From NCBI GenBank assembly GCA_002943765.1, contig PQWQ01000024.1:2501-66500 (forward strand): 64,000 nucleotides of DNA. The letters are read 5' to 3'. Below, piece by piece: positions 11,997 through 23,361 of this stretch. Every line of letters starts with the position of its first letter. Position 1 is the first letter of the stretch. This DNA is from Psoroptes ovis (taxonomy: Eukaryota > Arthropoda > Arachnida > Sarcoptiformes > Psoroptidae). The notes under the pieces were generated by a model that worked only from the letters and a program-made list of their open reading frames with translations, did no database searches and had not been told where the DNA came from. The position numbers and the translations under genes were made by a program.

Positions 11997-13398
11997 ATGG
12001 CTGATTATTTAGCATCAATATTTGGCACTGAAAAAGACAAGTAAGTTCATTATTTGAATTGATGGTGCATTTCTAATCAAGTCGTGGCATTAATCTGAAT
12101 TTAGAGTGAATTGCTCATTTTATTTCAAAATTGGTGCTTGCAGACATGGTGAACGTTGTTCGCGAATCCACAATAAGCCAACATTTAGTCAAACAATCTT
12201 ACTACAGAATTTGTATCAAAATCCACAAAATGTTACTGAAACAACAGAAGGGACTGGCAAAGAACAGCCAAGTGAGTTTAATCAATGAATCAATTGATAA
12301 TGTTTTCGCTGATTACTTGCTTTTCACACACAGGAACCACAATCACTCGTGTGCATACAATGAGTGATGAAGCAGCACAAGAACACTTTGATGATTTTTT
12401 CGAAGATGTTTTTATTGAATTAGAAGACAAATATGGAGAAATTGAAGAGATGAATGTATGCGATAATCTTGGTGATCACCTTGTTGGCAATGTTTATGTC
12501 AAATTTCGTCGCGAGGAAGATGCTGAGCGTGCTGTCACTGAATTGAATAATCGATGGTTTGGCGGTCGTGCCATTTGTGCTGAATTATCGCCAGTCACTG
12601 ACTTCAGAGAAGCTTGTTGTCGTCAATACGAAATGGGGTATGTTTGTATTTTGAAATTGATGATAATTAATCAATTATTTGTATTTGGTTTCACTAAGTG
12701 AATGCACAAGAAGTGGTTTCTGTAATTTTATGCACATTAAACCCATTTCAAGAGAGTTACGACGTGAGTTGTATGGCAGACGTCGTGCCGCAGCAATGGA
12801 ACGACGAAGTGAATGTGATCGTTACATGGATCGTCGTTCGAGATCACGTTCAATTGAACGAAGACGATCATCGAGAGATCGAGACCGAGATCGTGGCCGT
12901 GAAAGAGATCGTGAGCGAAAAAGAGACAGAGATAGAGACAAGGACAGGGAAAGAGACAGAGATCGTGATTCAAAACGTAAATCATCATCCTCTCGCCATC
13001 ATCGTTCTTCACGTAGTCGTTCCAGAGAGCGGCATCGATCGTCGAAACATTCAAAAGACCATCGAGATCGTCATGATGATAATAATGGCAATAACAATGA
13101 TTCAAATAATATTAACAATGATGAAGATTCCAATCATATTAATGATAATTTCACAAATGACAATGATAGCCAACATATGAATGATAATACTGATGATAAT
13201 AGTAATGACAACAATAATAATAATAATAATAATGATTATAATGAGCATTATTCACAAAATTACAACACTAACTTTGAGCAGCCATCCATTTCATATGAAA
13301 GTATGATGCAAATGATGGCTCAGCAACAGCAACAAGAAGATTCACAGTCAGGCGATAATTATGAAAATCAACACAAAGAAAGTTTGTATGATGATTAA
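11997..13398 (+). CDS. U2AF1: splicing factor U2AF 35 kDa subunit
   Basis: Small subunit of the U2AF heterodimer, which reads the AG of the 3' splice site during spliceosome assembly in the nucleus. Exons 11997-12040, 12105-12271, 12334-12637 and 12699-13398 give 404 aa. The order is: first CCCH zinc finger (CSFYFKIGACRHGERCSRIH), UHM/RRM domain with the near-invariant MNVCDNLGDHLVGNVYVKFR, then the second CCCH finger (ACCRQYEMG joined to ECTRSGFCNFMHIKPISREL). An Arg-Ser/Arg-Asp/Arg-Glu tail follows (about residues 200-285). The last 100 residues or so are Asn/Asp-rich and end in a Gln patch. Human U2AF1 is 240 aa, so the extra length is entirely the low-complexity tail. The introns are 61-64 bp. 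Confidence 0.97.
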
Positions 13399-13561
13399 CA
13401 TTACTTTTTTCATTCATTCATTCGGGACACAAATCAATTTTTCATTTTTGTTGTATTCCATATTCAAAGGATGATTCAATACAATAATATTGAAATATTG
13501 ATTTTTATTATTTTCACATTTTCATTCAATTAAAATCATCAAATTAAGTTTCACCAACATT

Positions 13562-14512
13562 TTACGACTCTTCTTGTGGACAAATGTTTTTATAGTAAAT
13601 ATCAATTAAGCAATCAATCCATTCGTCCATTAACACGGATGACTCTTCTTCGTCTTCGATTTCTAATTCCCAACTGTTTGATTTTTGCTGCTCTGAATCC
13701 ATTCGTTTCGCTACTTTTCTTGGAATTTAATCATTAATTATTACTTAAAATATTAATTTATTGAATTAACGAATACGTGCCAAAAGTTTGATTCGAATTT
13801 TAAATAAAAATTTAGTTGGCCAATCAAAAGTTTTTGGCAAATAAACAGCTTCTACACCTGGCATCAGTAATGTTTCTTCAATTTGTTCGTCTAAATTGGC
13901 ATCTAATTTGAGGGCACGATTTAAATGTAGCACATTAATCGGCTCATTTGGCTGATCAATCAAATGTCCAATTTTGCATTTCAAATTTTTGACCAAATCT
14001 TTGATCAATTTTTCACGTTTATATCGATTTATTATTGAAAATTTTAATAAATTTTTTTCGTATTCACATTGCAATTCAAGCAAGCGTAATTGAATTAAAT
14101 CTAAAATGAGTGTGTAATGACTCGTTTTCAGCAATTCTTTGTATATTTGGAATGCAATAAAACTATGTTTGACTTGTTCTAATCCATAATTCTCATCTTT
14201 TTCATATTTTCGCATTAAATATTCTGATATTCTATTCGATAAATAAAACTTGCCAAAATGATTCTATTTTCTTCAAATAAAAACTTACAGAAAAGCCATT
14301 CTAAAATTAAACAAAAAACGAATACGTCGAATGATAAAAATGAACAATTTAGGATTTTTGAATAAACATTTGAAAAATATTTGATAACTAATCATTTCAA
14401 TCAAATAACAATTTATCAAAATCATGCATATTGCAGCCATAAATGACAAAAACAGTAACAACATATAATCATTCCATTTGAAATCAGCAATTGAAAATCC
14501 GAATCCCAACAT
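13562..14512 (-). CDS. unrecognised membrane protein
   Basis: I do not recognise this family. Exons 14512-14289, 14231-13771 and 13713-13562 join in frame to 278 aa. The first two exons are well supported: GTAAGT donor at 14288, acceptor at 14232, continuous frame. The third depends on a weaker donor (C|GTTAAT) and acceptor (AAAAG|TAGCG); without it the protein ends at the stop at 13768-13766. Near residues 16-37 there is a hydrophobic helix (MLLLFLSFMAAICMILINCY) followed by aromatic/basic hydrophobic sequence. The middle is helical and basic. The proposed last exon is acidic (ELEIEDEEESS) and ends DEWIDCLIDIYYKNICPQEES minus its last residue or so. It is divergent from NOLC1 (239 bp apart) and convergent with U2AF1. 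Confidence 0.6.
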
Positions 14513-14751
14513 TTTTCAAAATCACAATTTGATTCACAGAATCACAAAAAAAATTCAAAATTTATGCAGGAAAAAATTCGAATTATAGTATCGATTGTAT
14601 CGATTTCGATCGATGAGTTGTTCATCGTTCCCATGCCTTTTTAAATCCTCACACCAAACACATTTCAAGTGCTCGTTTGGTTGACATAATAATTTATAAT
14701 TATTCGAATTGATCATAATTATTTCTGAACTAAAATTGGAATTGCATCAAA
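14513..14751. promoter_or_regulatory. divergent intergenic region, orphan gene / NOLC1
   Basis: The 239 bp between two start codons pointing away from each other must contain both promoters. It holds an imperfect palindromic patch, TCGATTGTATCGATTTCGATCGAT, at about 14590-14613 (written here only as position and composition: repeated ATCGAT/TCGAT units). This may be a factor-binding site, but that is inference. Confidence 0.35.
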
Positions 14752-17313
14752 ATGAATCAAAAACAGCAGACAATCGATTCGATTGTCATTGAATATTTGA
14801 CAAAAAATCGTCAGCGTCTATCTCAAATTTATCCCGAAATGCGCAAATTGAAATTAGCAAATAATATGAATAACAAAACAAACAACATGCCATCAATCAA
14901 TGATTTATATGACTGCTGGCTTGGTCATAATCAAAGTAAAACTAATGTTACAAATAATTTGATTATCAATAAAAAAATCGTCACTCCCTCATCTGATTCT
15001 GATTCTGAGGATTCAAGTGATGAAGACAATAATAATCAATCCAAAAGTAAGAAACCACCATCGCAGCAATTGATCAAACCACCAGCAAAAATAAATATTT
15101 TGTCTAAAAAACCTGAGCCATCAAGTTCAGATGATGATTCCAGTTCTGATGATGAAGTAAAACCAACTAATAAAGGTCCGATTCAACAAAAACTCCAACA
15201 GCAACCATTAAAAACCACAATTGTTAAGAAAGCCACCAAACAGTCTTCAGATGATTCCAGTTCTGAAGACAGTTCGGATGATGAAAGTAAAAACAAAAGC
15301 TTAGTCAACTCTAAAGTATCAATTGCTGCGCCAAAATCATCTACGCCACTTCAAACGGCAGTAGATAACAAAAAGCGCAATTCGTCAGCTGTTAATGATG
15401 GACCTTTGAGTAAAAAATTGGCCACAACTCCAGCAGGGAAACAACAAACTAACAAAGACGATTCAATTTTAAAGCAGACCCCAATTGCCAAGAAGCCAAA
15501 GCCATCATCGTCATCTGATGACAGTTCATCAGATGAAGAGAATTTACCACCGACCAAGAAACTTGCAACTCCAGCAAGCAAAGCAACTCCTAAACTAATG
15601 ACAGAATCCATGAAAAAACAAGCCAAGAAATCGGAATCATCGTCAGATGATAGTTCATCAGATGCTGAACAAGCTAAGCCCATGATGAAAAAAGCTGAAA
15701 CTTCAAAGATAATTTCTGCTAAAACTCAAAATAAGACTCAGCAATCATCTGATGATTCCTCAAGTGACAGCTCCGACGATGATAAACCGGCTAAACCCAT
15801 GACTAAACCATCAGCAACACCTTTGACAAAAACTTTGAACATCTCAACATCTGCAAACACTTCACTACTCTCTAATTCTAAAAATAAGCCAAAGCCCAAG
15901 GAATCATCTGATGATTCTTCAAGTGACAGTTCTGACGATGATAAACCTGCAAAACCTGTGGCCAAACCATCGACAACACCTTTGACAAAAGCTTCGAATG
16001 TTTCATTGTCAAAACCACAACAAAAAACTCAGCAATCATCTGATGATTCTTCAGACGACAGTTCAGACGATGACAAACCTACGAAACCCATGGCTAAAAC
16101 ATCAGTAACACCTCTGACAAAAACTTTGAACATTTCAACATCCAAACCTCTGCAAAAGCCCAAAGAATCATCTGATTCTTCGAGTGACAGTTCAGACGAT
16201 GACAAACCTGCGAAACCCATGGCTAAAACATCAGTCACACCTTTGACAAAAACTTTAAATGTTTCAGCATCAAAACCACAACAAAAAACTCAGAAATCTT
16301 CTGATGATTCTTCAGACGACAGTTCGGACAATGATAAAGCAGCCAAACCTGTCCTCAAAAAAACAATTGTCCCAACTGTTTCTACAAATAAAAATCAGTC
16401 ATCTGTCAAAAAAGCTAAAGAATCCTCTGATGATTCTTCAGACGACAGTTCAGATGATGATAAACCAGCAAAACCCATCATACAAAAACAGATGACATCA
16501 GTAAAGACTCCAGCCCAAAATCAGTCCATCAAAAAAGCTGCTGAATCTTCTGATGATTCTTCAGATGACAGTTCAGATGATGAAAAACCCCAAAAATGTT
16601 TACAAAAGCCTAAAGCAGCAGTATCGGCACCAATTGCAAAAACTCCTGTGTCAAATGTGCAAACAAGGAATAAGCGAAAATCATCAAATGATTCTTCTGA
16701 TGACAGTGACTCTGATGATTCTGACCAACCATCGACGAAAAAAGCCTCAGTTAATAATGCCAATAAAACAAATTTAATGGCTAAAATCGTAAAACAACCA
16801 TTCATCAAAGCATCACCATCAATTAAAAAAAAGGAATCTTCATCTGATGATGATTCCTCTGATGACGATTCAGACAAAAATAAAATCAATTCATCATTTA
16901 AATCAACCAATCAAACATCGAAACAATCAGCAAACAAAGAATCGAATTCAAGTGGAGTTAAATCAAAAATGTTGAATGGATTAAGTGGTGACATCAATGA
17001 AGCCAATGAAAATGATGAAAAAACAATGAAAAATAGTAAAATGAATAATAATAAAATGAATCAAAATAACAACAAAAAACAGAATCAACCATTCAGACGT
17101 GTCAATTATGAACAAATGGAAATCGAACAGCCAGAATTAAAAGACAATTCATTCAATTCCAAACGTGGTTTCGATCGTTGGGGTGAACAAGCGGCTGCCA
17201 AATTATCGACGGTTCGTGGTAAAGATTTTCGCCGTGAAAAAACAAAGAAAAAACGAGGCAGTTATGGTGGTGGACCGATCAACATGGGCGTCAATTCATT
17301 TAAATTTGAATAA
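14752..17313 (+). CDS. NOLC1: nucleolar phosphoprotein Nopp140 (NOLC1)
   Basis: Chaperone of box C/D and H/ACA snoRNPs in nucleoli and Cajal bodies, normally heavily phosphorylated by CK2. One exon, 853 aa. Residues 5-40 form a LisH-like segment (IVIEYLTKNRQRLSQIYPEM). The centre is a long alternation of acidic serine clusters (SSDDSSDDSSDDD type, ideal CK2 sites) and Lys/Pro/Thr/Ala-rich basic linkers. The last 75 residues or so are the conserved SRP40 C-terminal domain, with PFRRV, FDRWGEQAAAKLSTVRGKDFR and the terminal GGPINMGVNSFKFE. All three parts are in the expected order and no frame break is seen. Length is somewhat above human (699 aa) because of extra repeat modules. Confidence 0.96.
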   Translation: MNQKQQTIDSIVIEYLTKNRQRLSQIYPEMRKLKLANNMNNKTNNMPSINDLYDCWLGHNQSKTNVTNNLIINKKIVTPSSDSDSEDSSDEDNNNQSKSKKPPSQQLIKPPAKINILSKKPEPSSSDDDSSSDDEVKPTNKGPIQQKLQQQPLKTTIVKKATKQSSDDSSSEDSSDDESKNKSLVNSKVSIAAPKSSTPLQTAVDNKKRNSSAVNDGPLSKKLATTPAGKQQTNKDDSILKQTPIAKKPKPSSSSDDSSSDEENLPPTKKLATPASKATPKLMTESMKKQAKKSESSSDDSSSDAEQAKPMMKKAETSKIISAKTQNKTQQSSDDSSSDSSDDDKPAKPMTKPSATPLTKTLNISTSANTSLLSNSKNKPKPKESSDDSSSDSSDDDKPAKPVAKPSTTPLTKASNVSLSKPQQKTQQSSDDSSDDSSDDDKPTKPMAKTSVTPLTKTLNISTSKPLQKPKESSDSSSDSSDDDKPAKPMAKTSVTPLTKTLNVSASKPQQKTQKSSDDSSDDSSDNDKAAKPVLKKTIVPTVSTNKNQSSVKKAKESSDDSSDDSSDDDKPAKPIIQKQMTSVKTPAQNQSIKKAAESSDDSSDDSSDDEKPQKCLQKPKAAVSAPIAKTPVSNVQTRNKRKSSNDSSDDSDSDDSDQPSTKKASVNNANKTNLMAKIVKQPFIKASPSIKKKESSSDDDSSDDDSDKNKINSSFKSTNQTSKQSANKESNSSGVKSKMLNGLSGDINEANENDEKTMKNSKMNNNKMNQNNNKKQNQPFRRVNYEQMEIEQPELKDNSFNSKRGFDRWGEQAAAKLSTVRGKDFRREKTKKKRGSYGGGPINMGVNSFKFE
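15745..16590 (+). repeat. coding tandem repeat in NOLC1 (acidic Ser cluster plus basic linker)
   Basis: Successive units of about 150-180 bp each encode an acidic cluster such as SSDDSSSDSSDDDKPAKP and then a basic linker with TPLTKTLN/S. The units at 15745, 15900, 16038, 16165 and 16297 are near-copies even at DNA level (for example CACCTTTGACAAAAACTTT and GACAGTTCAGACGATGA recur), which points to recent unit duplication. Confidence 0.75.
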
Positions 17314-17929
17314 TCATATTCTTTTCTTTTATGCAAATCATTATACTGGCACCTTCATTCAAATTATTTTAAATATTTGAAATTTAATCAATTCTCATTT
17401 CAGTTTTAAACAATTCAATTTAATTTTAATGACACGTAAACATGAACAATTCCATTAATGAATATGTATTTTGAATTTATTATTTAGACATTTATATTAA
17501 TATTAATATCACAAATAAATATTCCCTTAAGCAAATGTCAATTTCTATTATTTGTGTAATCGACTATCATACAAACACAACAATTAGTTGTAATCACAAT
17601 AAAAATTTCCAAATTATTTTGACAAACAATGAAAAGCTATTTTTTGAGCAATCATTTCAATGCAAAAATAATGTTGCGTCAAATAAAATTGACTTAATGT
17701 TCAAATGTTTTTTATTCAAATAAAAACTGGTTTTCTTTTTTTGATTTACCGTTTTCTCAATTTGACCGCTTTTTCTCAAGTTTTTGTTATTTGACTGTTT
17801 TACATTTGAACTCATAGTTTATCAATGAACACCACCATCATCATCATCATAGTCACGATCATCATTTGCTTTATTTATGTCATTTAATCATTGTGAAAGC
17901 AATCCATCTTTTCATCAAAAAGGTCTGAA
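17314..17929. other. intergenic, NOLC1 3' flank and ABC transporter promoter
   Basis: 616 bp of AT-rich sequence, including a short CAT/ATC microsatellite near 17832-17850. No supported gene; the frame at 17535-17723 is low complexity. Confidence 0.45.
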
Positions 17930-20900
17930 ATGATTAAATTATTTTGGTATAATTGCAGGTTAGTCTCTATTTTTGTGGTCAATGTCTTCATTTAAATTAA
18001 TTATTGACAGATTATTTGAATTCTTACACAAATGGAATGTATCAAACGATAAATCATCCATAACTATAAATAAATGCCTGTTCAAAGATGATGCTGAAAA
18101 CACGTTGAAGCATTTTGAAATGTAATTATTATATTTTGACATTGAATCAATTGAATTAATGCAAAGAATTTATTTTTACAGAAAATATCGTCAATCAAAC
18201 AACATTAAAGTGAATAAAACATTAAAGACATTGATTAACATATTCAAATATGAAGCATTGATTCCATTCACATTAATGTTGATTCAAGATTGTATTCTCA
18301 AATCAATACAACCAATATTGATTGGTTTAACCATACGATCATACCAACAGCAACAACATCCAATTACTAGTCCATCACCAATAATAACATCAGAAGTAGC
18401 ATTGTGTTTGATTACATTTATGATCATCATTTGTCATCATGCATCCATGTTTCTGTCACTTAGACTGTCGATGCGAATCAAAGTTTTATGGTCATCGATT
18501 ATTTATAAAAAATTGTTATTATTATCATGTCATTCAAAATATGTGAAAGATATGTCCAAAATAATGAATTTGTTGACATTACAAACAAGAAGATTCGATG
18601 AATTATCATTATTAATCAATTATTTGATAATAATCCCAGTGCAAACATTAATCATATTAATAATTGCTTATTATTATGTTGGTCCCATTTGTTTGTTATC
18701 ATTCATTTTGTTTTCATTATTTTCAATTTTAAATTTATTCATGAGCAAACGAATTTCAGCCAAACGTTTGATTGTCAATCGATTGACCAATAAAAGATTG
18801 AAATATTTGAACGAAATATTTGAAAATTTGCACACAATCAAATTATTGTCGATTGAATATAAATTTCTTCAACGAATTCGTATGATAAGATGCATGGAAA
18901 TGAATAAATTGCAAATACCATTAGTGTGGCGTTCATTAATGTTATCATTTTCATTAATGTCATCGCGTTTAATAATGTATGTCACCTTTATTATATCCAC
19001 ATATTTAATCAATGATCATTTGAATGAAGCCAAGTTTTCTTTGGAGATATTTTTCATATCACTCACATTCTTTGAACGCTTGCGTTTTGCATTGATTTGG
19101 ACATTTCCACAATCATTTTCATCATTCAATGATTTCATGTTTGCCTGCAGACAAATGGATTCTTTCCTAAGGGAACATCAAATCGATTTAAGTAAAATCA
19201 ATCATTCAAAGTCAGTAAAAACACCAATTTTGAACGTTGATCGATTGTATTTGAGACAATATGAAAACTGTATCCAATTCAAAATTGAACCTGGACAAAT
19301 TCTGATAATTACTGGTCCAATCGGGAGTGGCAAGGTATCATTATTAAAATTGATAATATTCAATTAACTAATATTTAATAATTTCAGAGTACTTTATTAC
19401 TAAATTTGTTGGGCGAACTAAGTCAAGCAAACAATCATTTTAATGTAAATGGTAAAATCGCTTATACTCAACAAGAAACATTTCATTCAATTGATACCAT
19501 ACGCAACAACATATTGTTTGGTCAGAAATTCAATCAAAAACGTTTCAATGACATAATCAAATTGACGTGCTTGGACATTGACTTGGAAGCATTATCATTA
19601 AATGATCAGACAATTATTAGTCATAATAATCTGAGCATTGGACAGCAATCACGCATAGCAATTGCTCGTGCATTATACAGTGATGCTGACATTTATCTGT
19701 TTGACGATCCATTCAGTTCATTGGACCAGCGTTTGGTTGAAACAATTTTTAAAAATTGTATTAGAAAATATTTACACAATAAAATAGTTATCATTGTTAC
19801 CCATCAATCGGAATTGATTAATAATATTCGTAATAATTATGATAATGTTCTATTGTTAGTTTTGAATCGTCAACTAAAACGAGTGGAATTTATCGATAAA
19901 TCCTCGTCATCATACACCATTTCATCAGTCATTGATTGTGGGGGCCATGAAAATGTTTCAATTGATTCCAACACATTCAATGCACATCTGACAGCATCAA
20001 TAATTGATAAACATACAACAATGGATCAGATGTCAGAGCCAGCAATCATGAAAATATATAAAGATTTATCGAATTATTTGAAATATGGCTCATACAATTT
20101 TGGTTCAATTTATTTGGTATTAATATCATCAATCTCTGCTCAATTAACACTTTATTTATGTGATCAATGGTCATCTAAATGGCCTTCATCGACCGAATCG
20201 ATTACTCAATTCATATGCATTTACACAGCATTCATATCAATCGGTATTATTATGACTCTAATCAGATCGACTTCATTCTATAAATTATGTCATCAATCAT
20301 CTCAACTGTTTCATAATGAATTAATCGAAAAAATAATTTTGGCCAAATTTGATGATTACATGAAATTAGTGAATAATAATCAAATATTAAATCATTTTTC
20401 CAGTGATATCAACGTACTGGATGAACAGTTGCCATCAATATTATTCGAATTGAATCTGTCACTTTCCCAAGTGATTGCCATCATTGTGGTCATATTATTT
20501 TTGAGTCCATACTTAGCCCTAATCACCATTATTTATGTATCAATTTTATTATCATTTGTTCAACATTTCCATCAACCATCCAATCAAATGCGTCAAACTG
20601 AATTGCTCGGTATGTGTTCATTTGATTTAAATTAATTTCCATTTCATTAATTGCATTTTTTCTCGTGCTAATTAGCAAAAAATAAATTATTTACTCATTT
20701 AAAATCAACGATTGATGGCATTCTAACGATACGATCCTTTTGTGCTCAGAATCATTTCCTTCACAAGTTCAATCAGTATCGAGATCAACATGCAGCCATT
20801 TTGTTGAATCAGAACATATGGAATAGAATTTATTGTTTCTCAATCGATTTATTATCATTGTTTTATATTATTTTCATATTAATATCTTTAAAATTTATAC

Positions 20901-21895
20901 CATTTAATCATCATTTGATTGGCATCTGTCTCACCATCGTATTTAATCTTATTGGTCTCACACAATGGTCTTTTAAACGTATCATTGATTTAGATTATTC
21001 TCTTAATTCATATAGAAATTTATTATTATTCCAACAATTAAAAATCGAAGATTTCGGTGAAAACAGTGATTCGATTGGATTGCTTTCAAAAAATAGAAAA
21101 CAAAAATCAAAGTTTTCAATTCAAATCAAACAAATGTCTTCATATTATAATAATGACCATTCTAAACCAATTTTGGAGAAAATAAATGTGAATGTAAAAC
21201 ATGGTGAAAAAATCGCCATATGTGGACGAAGTGGCTCAGGAAAATCAACATTGATCAATACATTATTATCTTTGGTTCATTTTGATGGCACCATTCTAAT
21301 CAATGGTCATCGATCGAGAGAATTATCATTGAAAAATTTGCGCAGAAATCTGTTCAACATTATTCCGCAATGCCCCATTCTCTTTAACGGGACAATACGT
21401 GAGAATTTATGCCTATTATTACATCATGATGATTATTTGCTTCCAAATAATTATCAACAAATTAGTGATGATTTATTGTGGCATGTATTGGATTCAATTA
21501 ATCTTGCCAATTTGATACGTTCTTTTCCTAAAAGCTTAGATGAAGAAATCAATGAAAATGGTGACAATTTGTTTAGTGTTGGACAAAAACAATTATTTTG
21601 TTTAGCAAGAATTTTATTGATTAACAAAATGATTGATAACAAACAAACAATTATCATAATGGATGAAGCAACTGCTTATTGTGATGATGAAACTGACCAT
21701 CAAATTCAACGAGTTTTGAGAGATCACTTTAGACACCATACACTTTTGTTTATTGCACATCGTCTAAATACAATCAAAGACTTTGATCGCGTTCTAGTGA
21801 TTAATCATGGACAAATCATTGAAAATGATCGACCAATGAATTTATTGAAAAATGAAAATAGTCATTTTTATCAATTATTTATCAACAATTTGTGA
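17930..21895 (+). CDS. ABC transporter, ABCC (MRP) subfamily, ABCC4-like full transporter
   Basis: Predicted ATP-driven exporter of organic anions or conjugates in the plasma membrane. Exons 17930-17958, 18011-18121, 18182-19334, 19388-20609 and 20676-21895 give 1244 aa. The first two short exons supply an ABCC-type N-terminus (KLFWYNCRLFEFLHKW). TMD1 is followed by NBD1 with Walker A GPIGSGK|STLL (split by an intron near residue 431), a Q-loop region AYTQQETFHSIDTIRNNILF, signature LSIGQQ, Walker B IYLFDDPFSSLD and VTHQ. TMD2 is followed by NBD2 with GRSGSGKST, FSVGQKQL, IIMDEAT and FIAHRLNT. As usual for ABCC, NBD1 has Asp where NBD2 has the catalytic Glu. The NBD1 signature lacks the normal second Gly. 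No TMD0 is present, as in short MRPs. Substrate unknown. Confidence 0.9.
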
Positions 21896-21938
21896 TTTAA
21901 ATATCATCATGTCATATCAACTTTTATTGTGATTCATC

Positions 21939-23197
21939 TTAGAATGTTTGCAACTTTTTCACCAATCTTGACACCAATATTTTTCTATGTTTATCGATTT
22001 GATAAGATTCAGTTTCATAGTAGAAATCCATTTTCATGTACAAACAATTTAATGGCTCAAAATCTTTTAAAATGAAATTATGTAATAATCCTAAGCTGCA
22101 ATCTGTATCAATTTTGTTGAAATCACTTGTTGAATTGAGCCAAATGTTTATTATTTTGATATTATCAATTTGTTGACCATTATTATTATCTTTATCATTG
22201 AATAGTGATTCGTTTTTACGTTCTGTTTTGGTATGATTGAGATAATCATTAGTAAAATTTGATCAAAATTCAAACAAACAAACCTTTTAATATCCAATCA
22301 AAAGCAACATCCAAACTCATCAATAAATAATCGAATTGTATGGAGTTATAGCTGAACGAATCATTGGAATTATTTCCATTTTGATTATTGTTGATCGATC
22401 CAATCAATCTATCTAATAATAAATTAATGGTTGAATTGAGATCATTGAAATGTATTGAAATAATCACTAAATAAAACCATTCGATGCCGCTTGTTGGCGA
22501 AGATATTTTCATTGGATTATCATTCAATTTGACATTCATTTTTTGACGGAAACGCTCAAATAGTGGTGAATCGAAACGAGCAAGTAATAATTTGATATTT
22601 GTTTCAGCGCCTCTGACTGGATCTTCAATCGATCTCAATGCACGTATTGAATAATATAAACATTGATATGCTGATGTCAATGGTGTACATAAAGATAATT
22701 GATTGTATGCTAGGCCACGTTTTGGATTCAATAAAAGGGAGCGTTTGTAATAACATTTAGCATTAATCCTGCTATCACTGTATCGATAGAGATCACCTAA
22801 ACGTATGTAAATATTATACAATAATTTATTCGTTATTTTGACATCATTATTATTATTGTATTCATTGTTATTCATTGATTGACAATAACCATATCGATTG
22901 TAGGACAGAAATGGATCATTCGATTGCGAATTCAGGAATAAAATTTCATGCATTGAATTGTATAAACCAATCAGATAATTCATTAACGATGAATTCTATC
23001 ATTAGGAAAACACCCTTTTATTACATCTTAGTTCAGTAATTATTGCAGATACGAACCGAATTCTGATTTGTTGATTTAACCGCTTTTTGTATAGAACTCC
23101 ATAATTTTTGCTCCAGATTAATTGCTTCATTTTTACCAATATTCTTACTGATTTCATCCAATAATTTGTTGCATTCGTTTTCAATATTTTCTACCAT
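21939..23197 (-). CDS. EST1/SMG5-SMG7 family protein, no PIN domain
   Basis: Family members bind phosphorylated UPF1 through a 14-3-3-like TPR domain in nonsense-mediated decay. Exons 23197-23057, 22995-22284 and 22222-21939 give 378 aa. The N-terminus has KLWSSIQKAV, as in the LW helix of the family. The core is IRLGDLYRYSD ... AKCYYKRSLLLNPKRGLAYNQL, then a helix with GAETNIKLLLARF, all in the order seen in SMG5/6/7. DWILKGERKNE plus a final LLHNFILKDFEPLNCLY ... DKHRKILVSRL resemble the helical region of SMG5 before its low-complexity and PIN parts. The protein stops there: there is no PIN nuclease domain and very little linker. The first donor (TCG|GTTCGT) is weak, so exon 1 is the least certain. 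It is tail to tail with the ABC transporter, 43 bp apart. Confidence 0.75.
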
Positions 23198-23361
23198 TTT
23201 CGTAAATCCACCAGTTAATTTACTTTATTTTGAGTAAACAAAATTCTTTTTTATTTTGACACGTCCTTTGTGGATTTTCGAAATTTTAAATTTTTCTTCA
23301 ATTTTGTTCATTGCGTCATTTGATGGTTGATTATGATTATTGTCAAAACGAATATTTCAAA
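23198..23361. promoter_or_regulatory. divergent promoter region, SMG-like / MND1
   Basis: Only 164 bp separate the two start codons, so both promoters must overlap or share elements. No TATA box is evident. Confidence 0.4.

Noticed and set aside
12737..13105. Minus-strand frame over the U2AF1 RS region
   Set aside because: His/Asp/Leu repeats are a shadow of the Arg-codon repeats of the RS domain; the sense frame is a certain gene.
15351..16910. Several minus-strand open frames over NOLC1 (Ser/Leu/Glu-rich)
   Set aside because: They are mirror images of the repetitive acidic-serine codons of NOLC1 (GAT/TCA reads as ATC/TGA-free Ser/Glu on the other strand) and have no independent start, splice or homology support.
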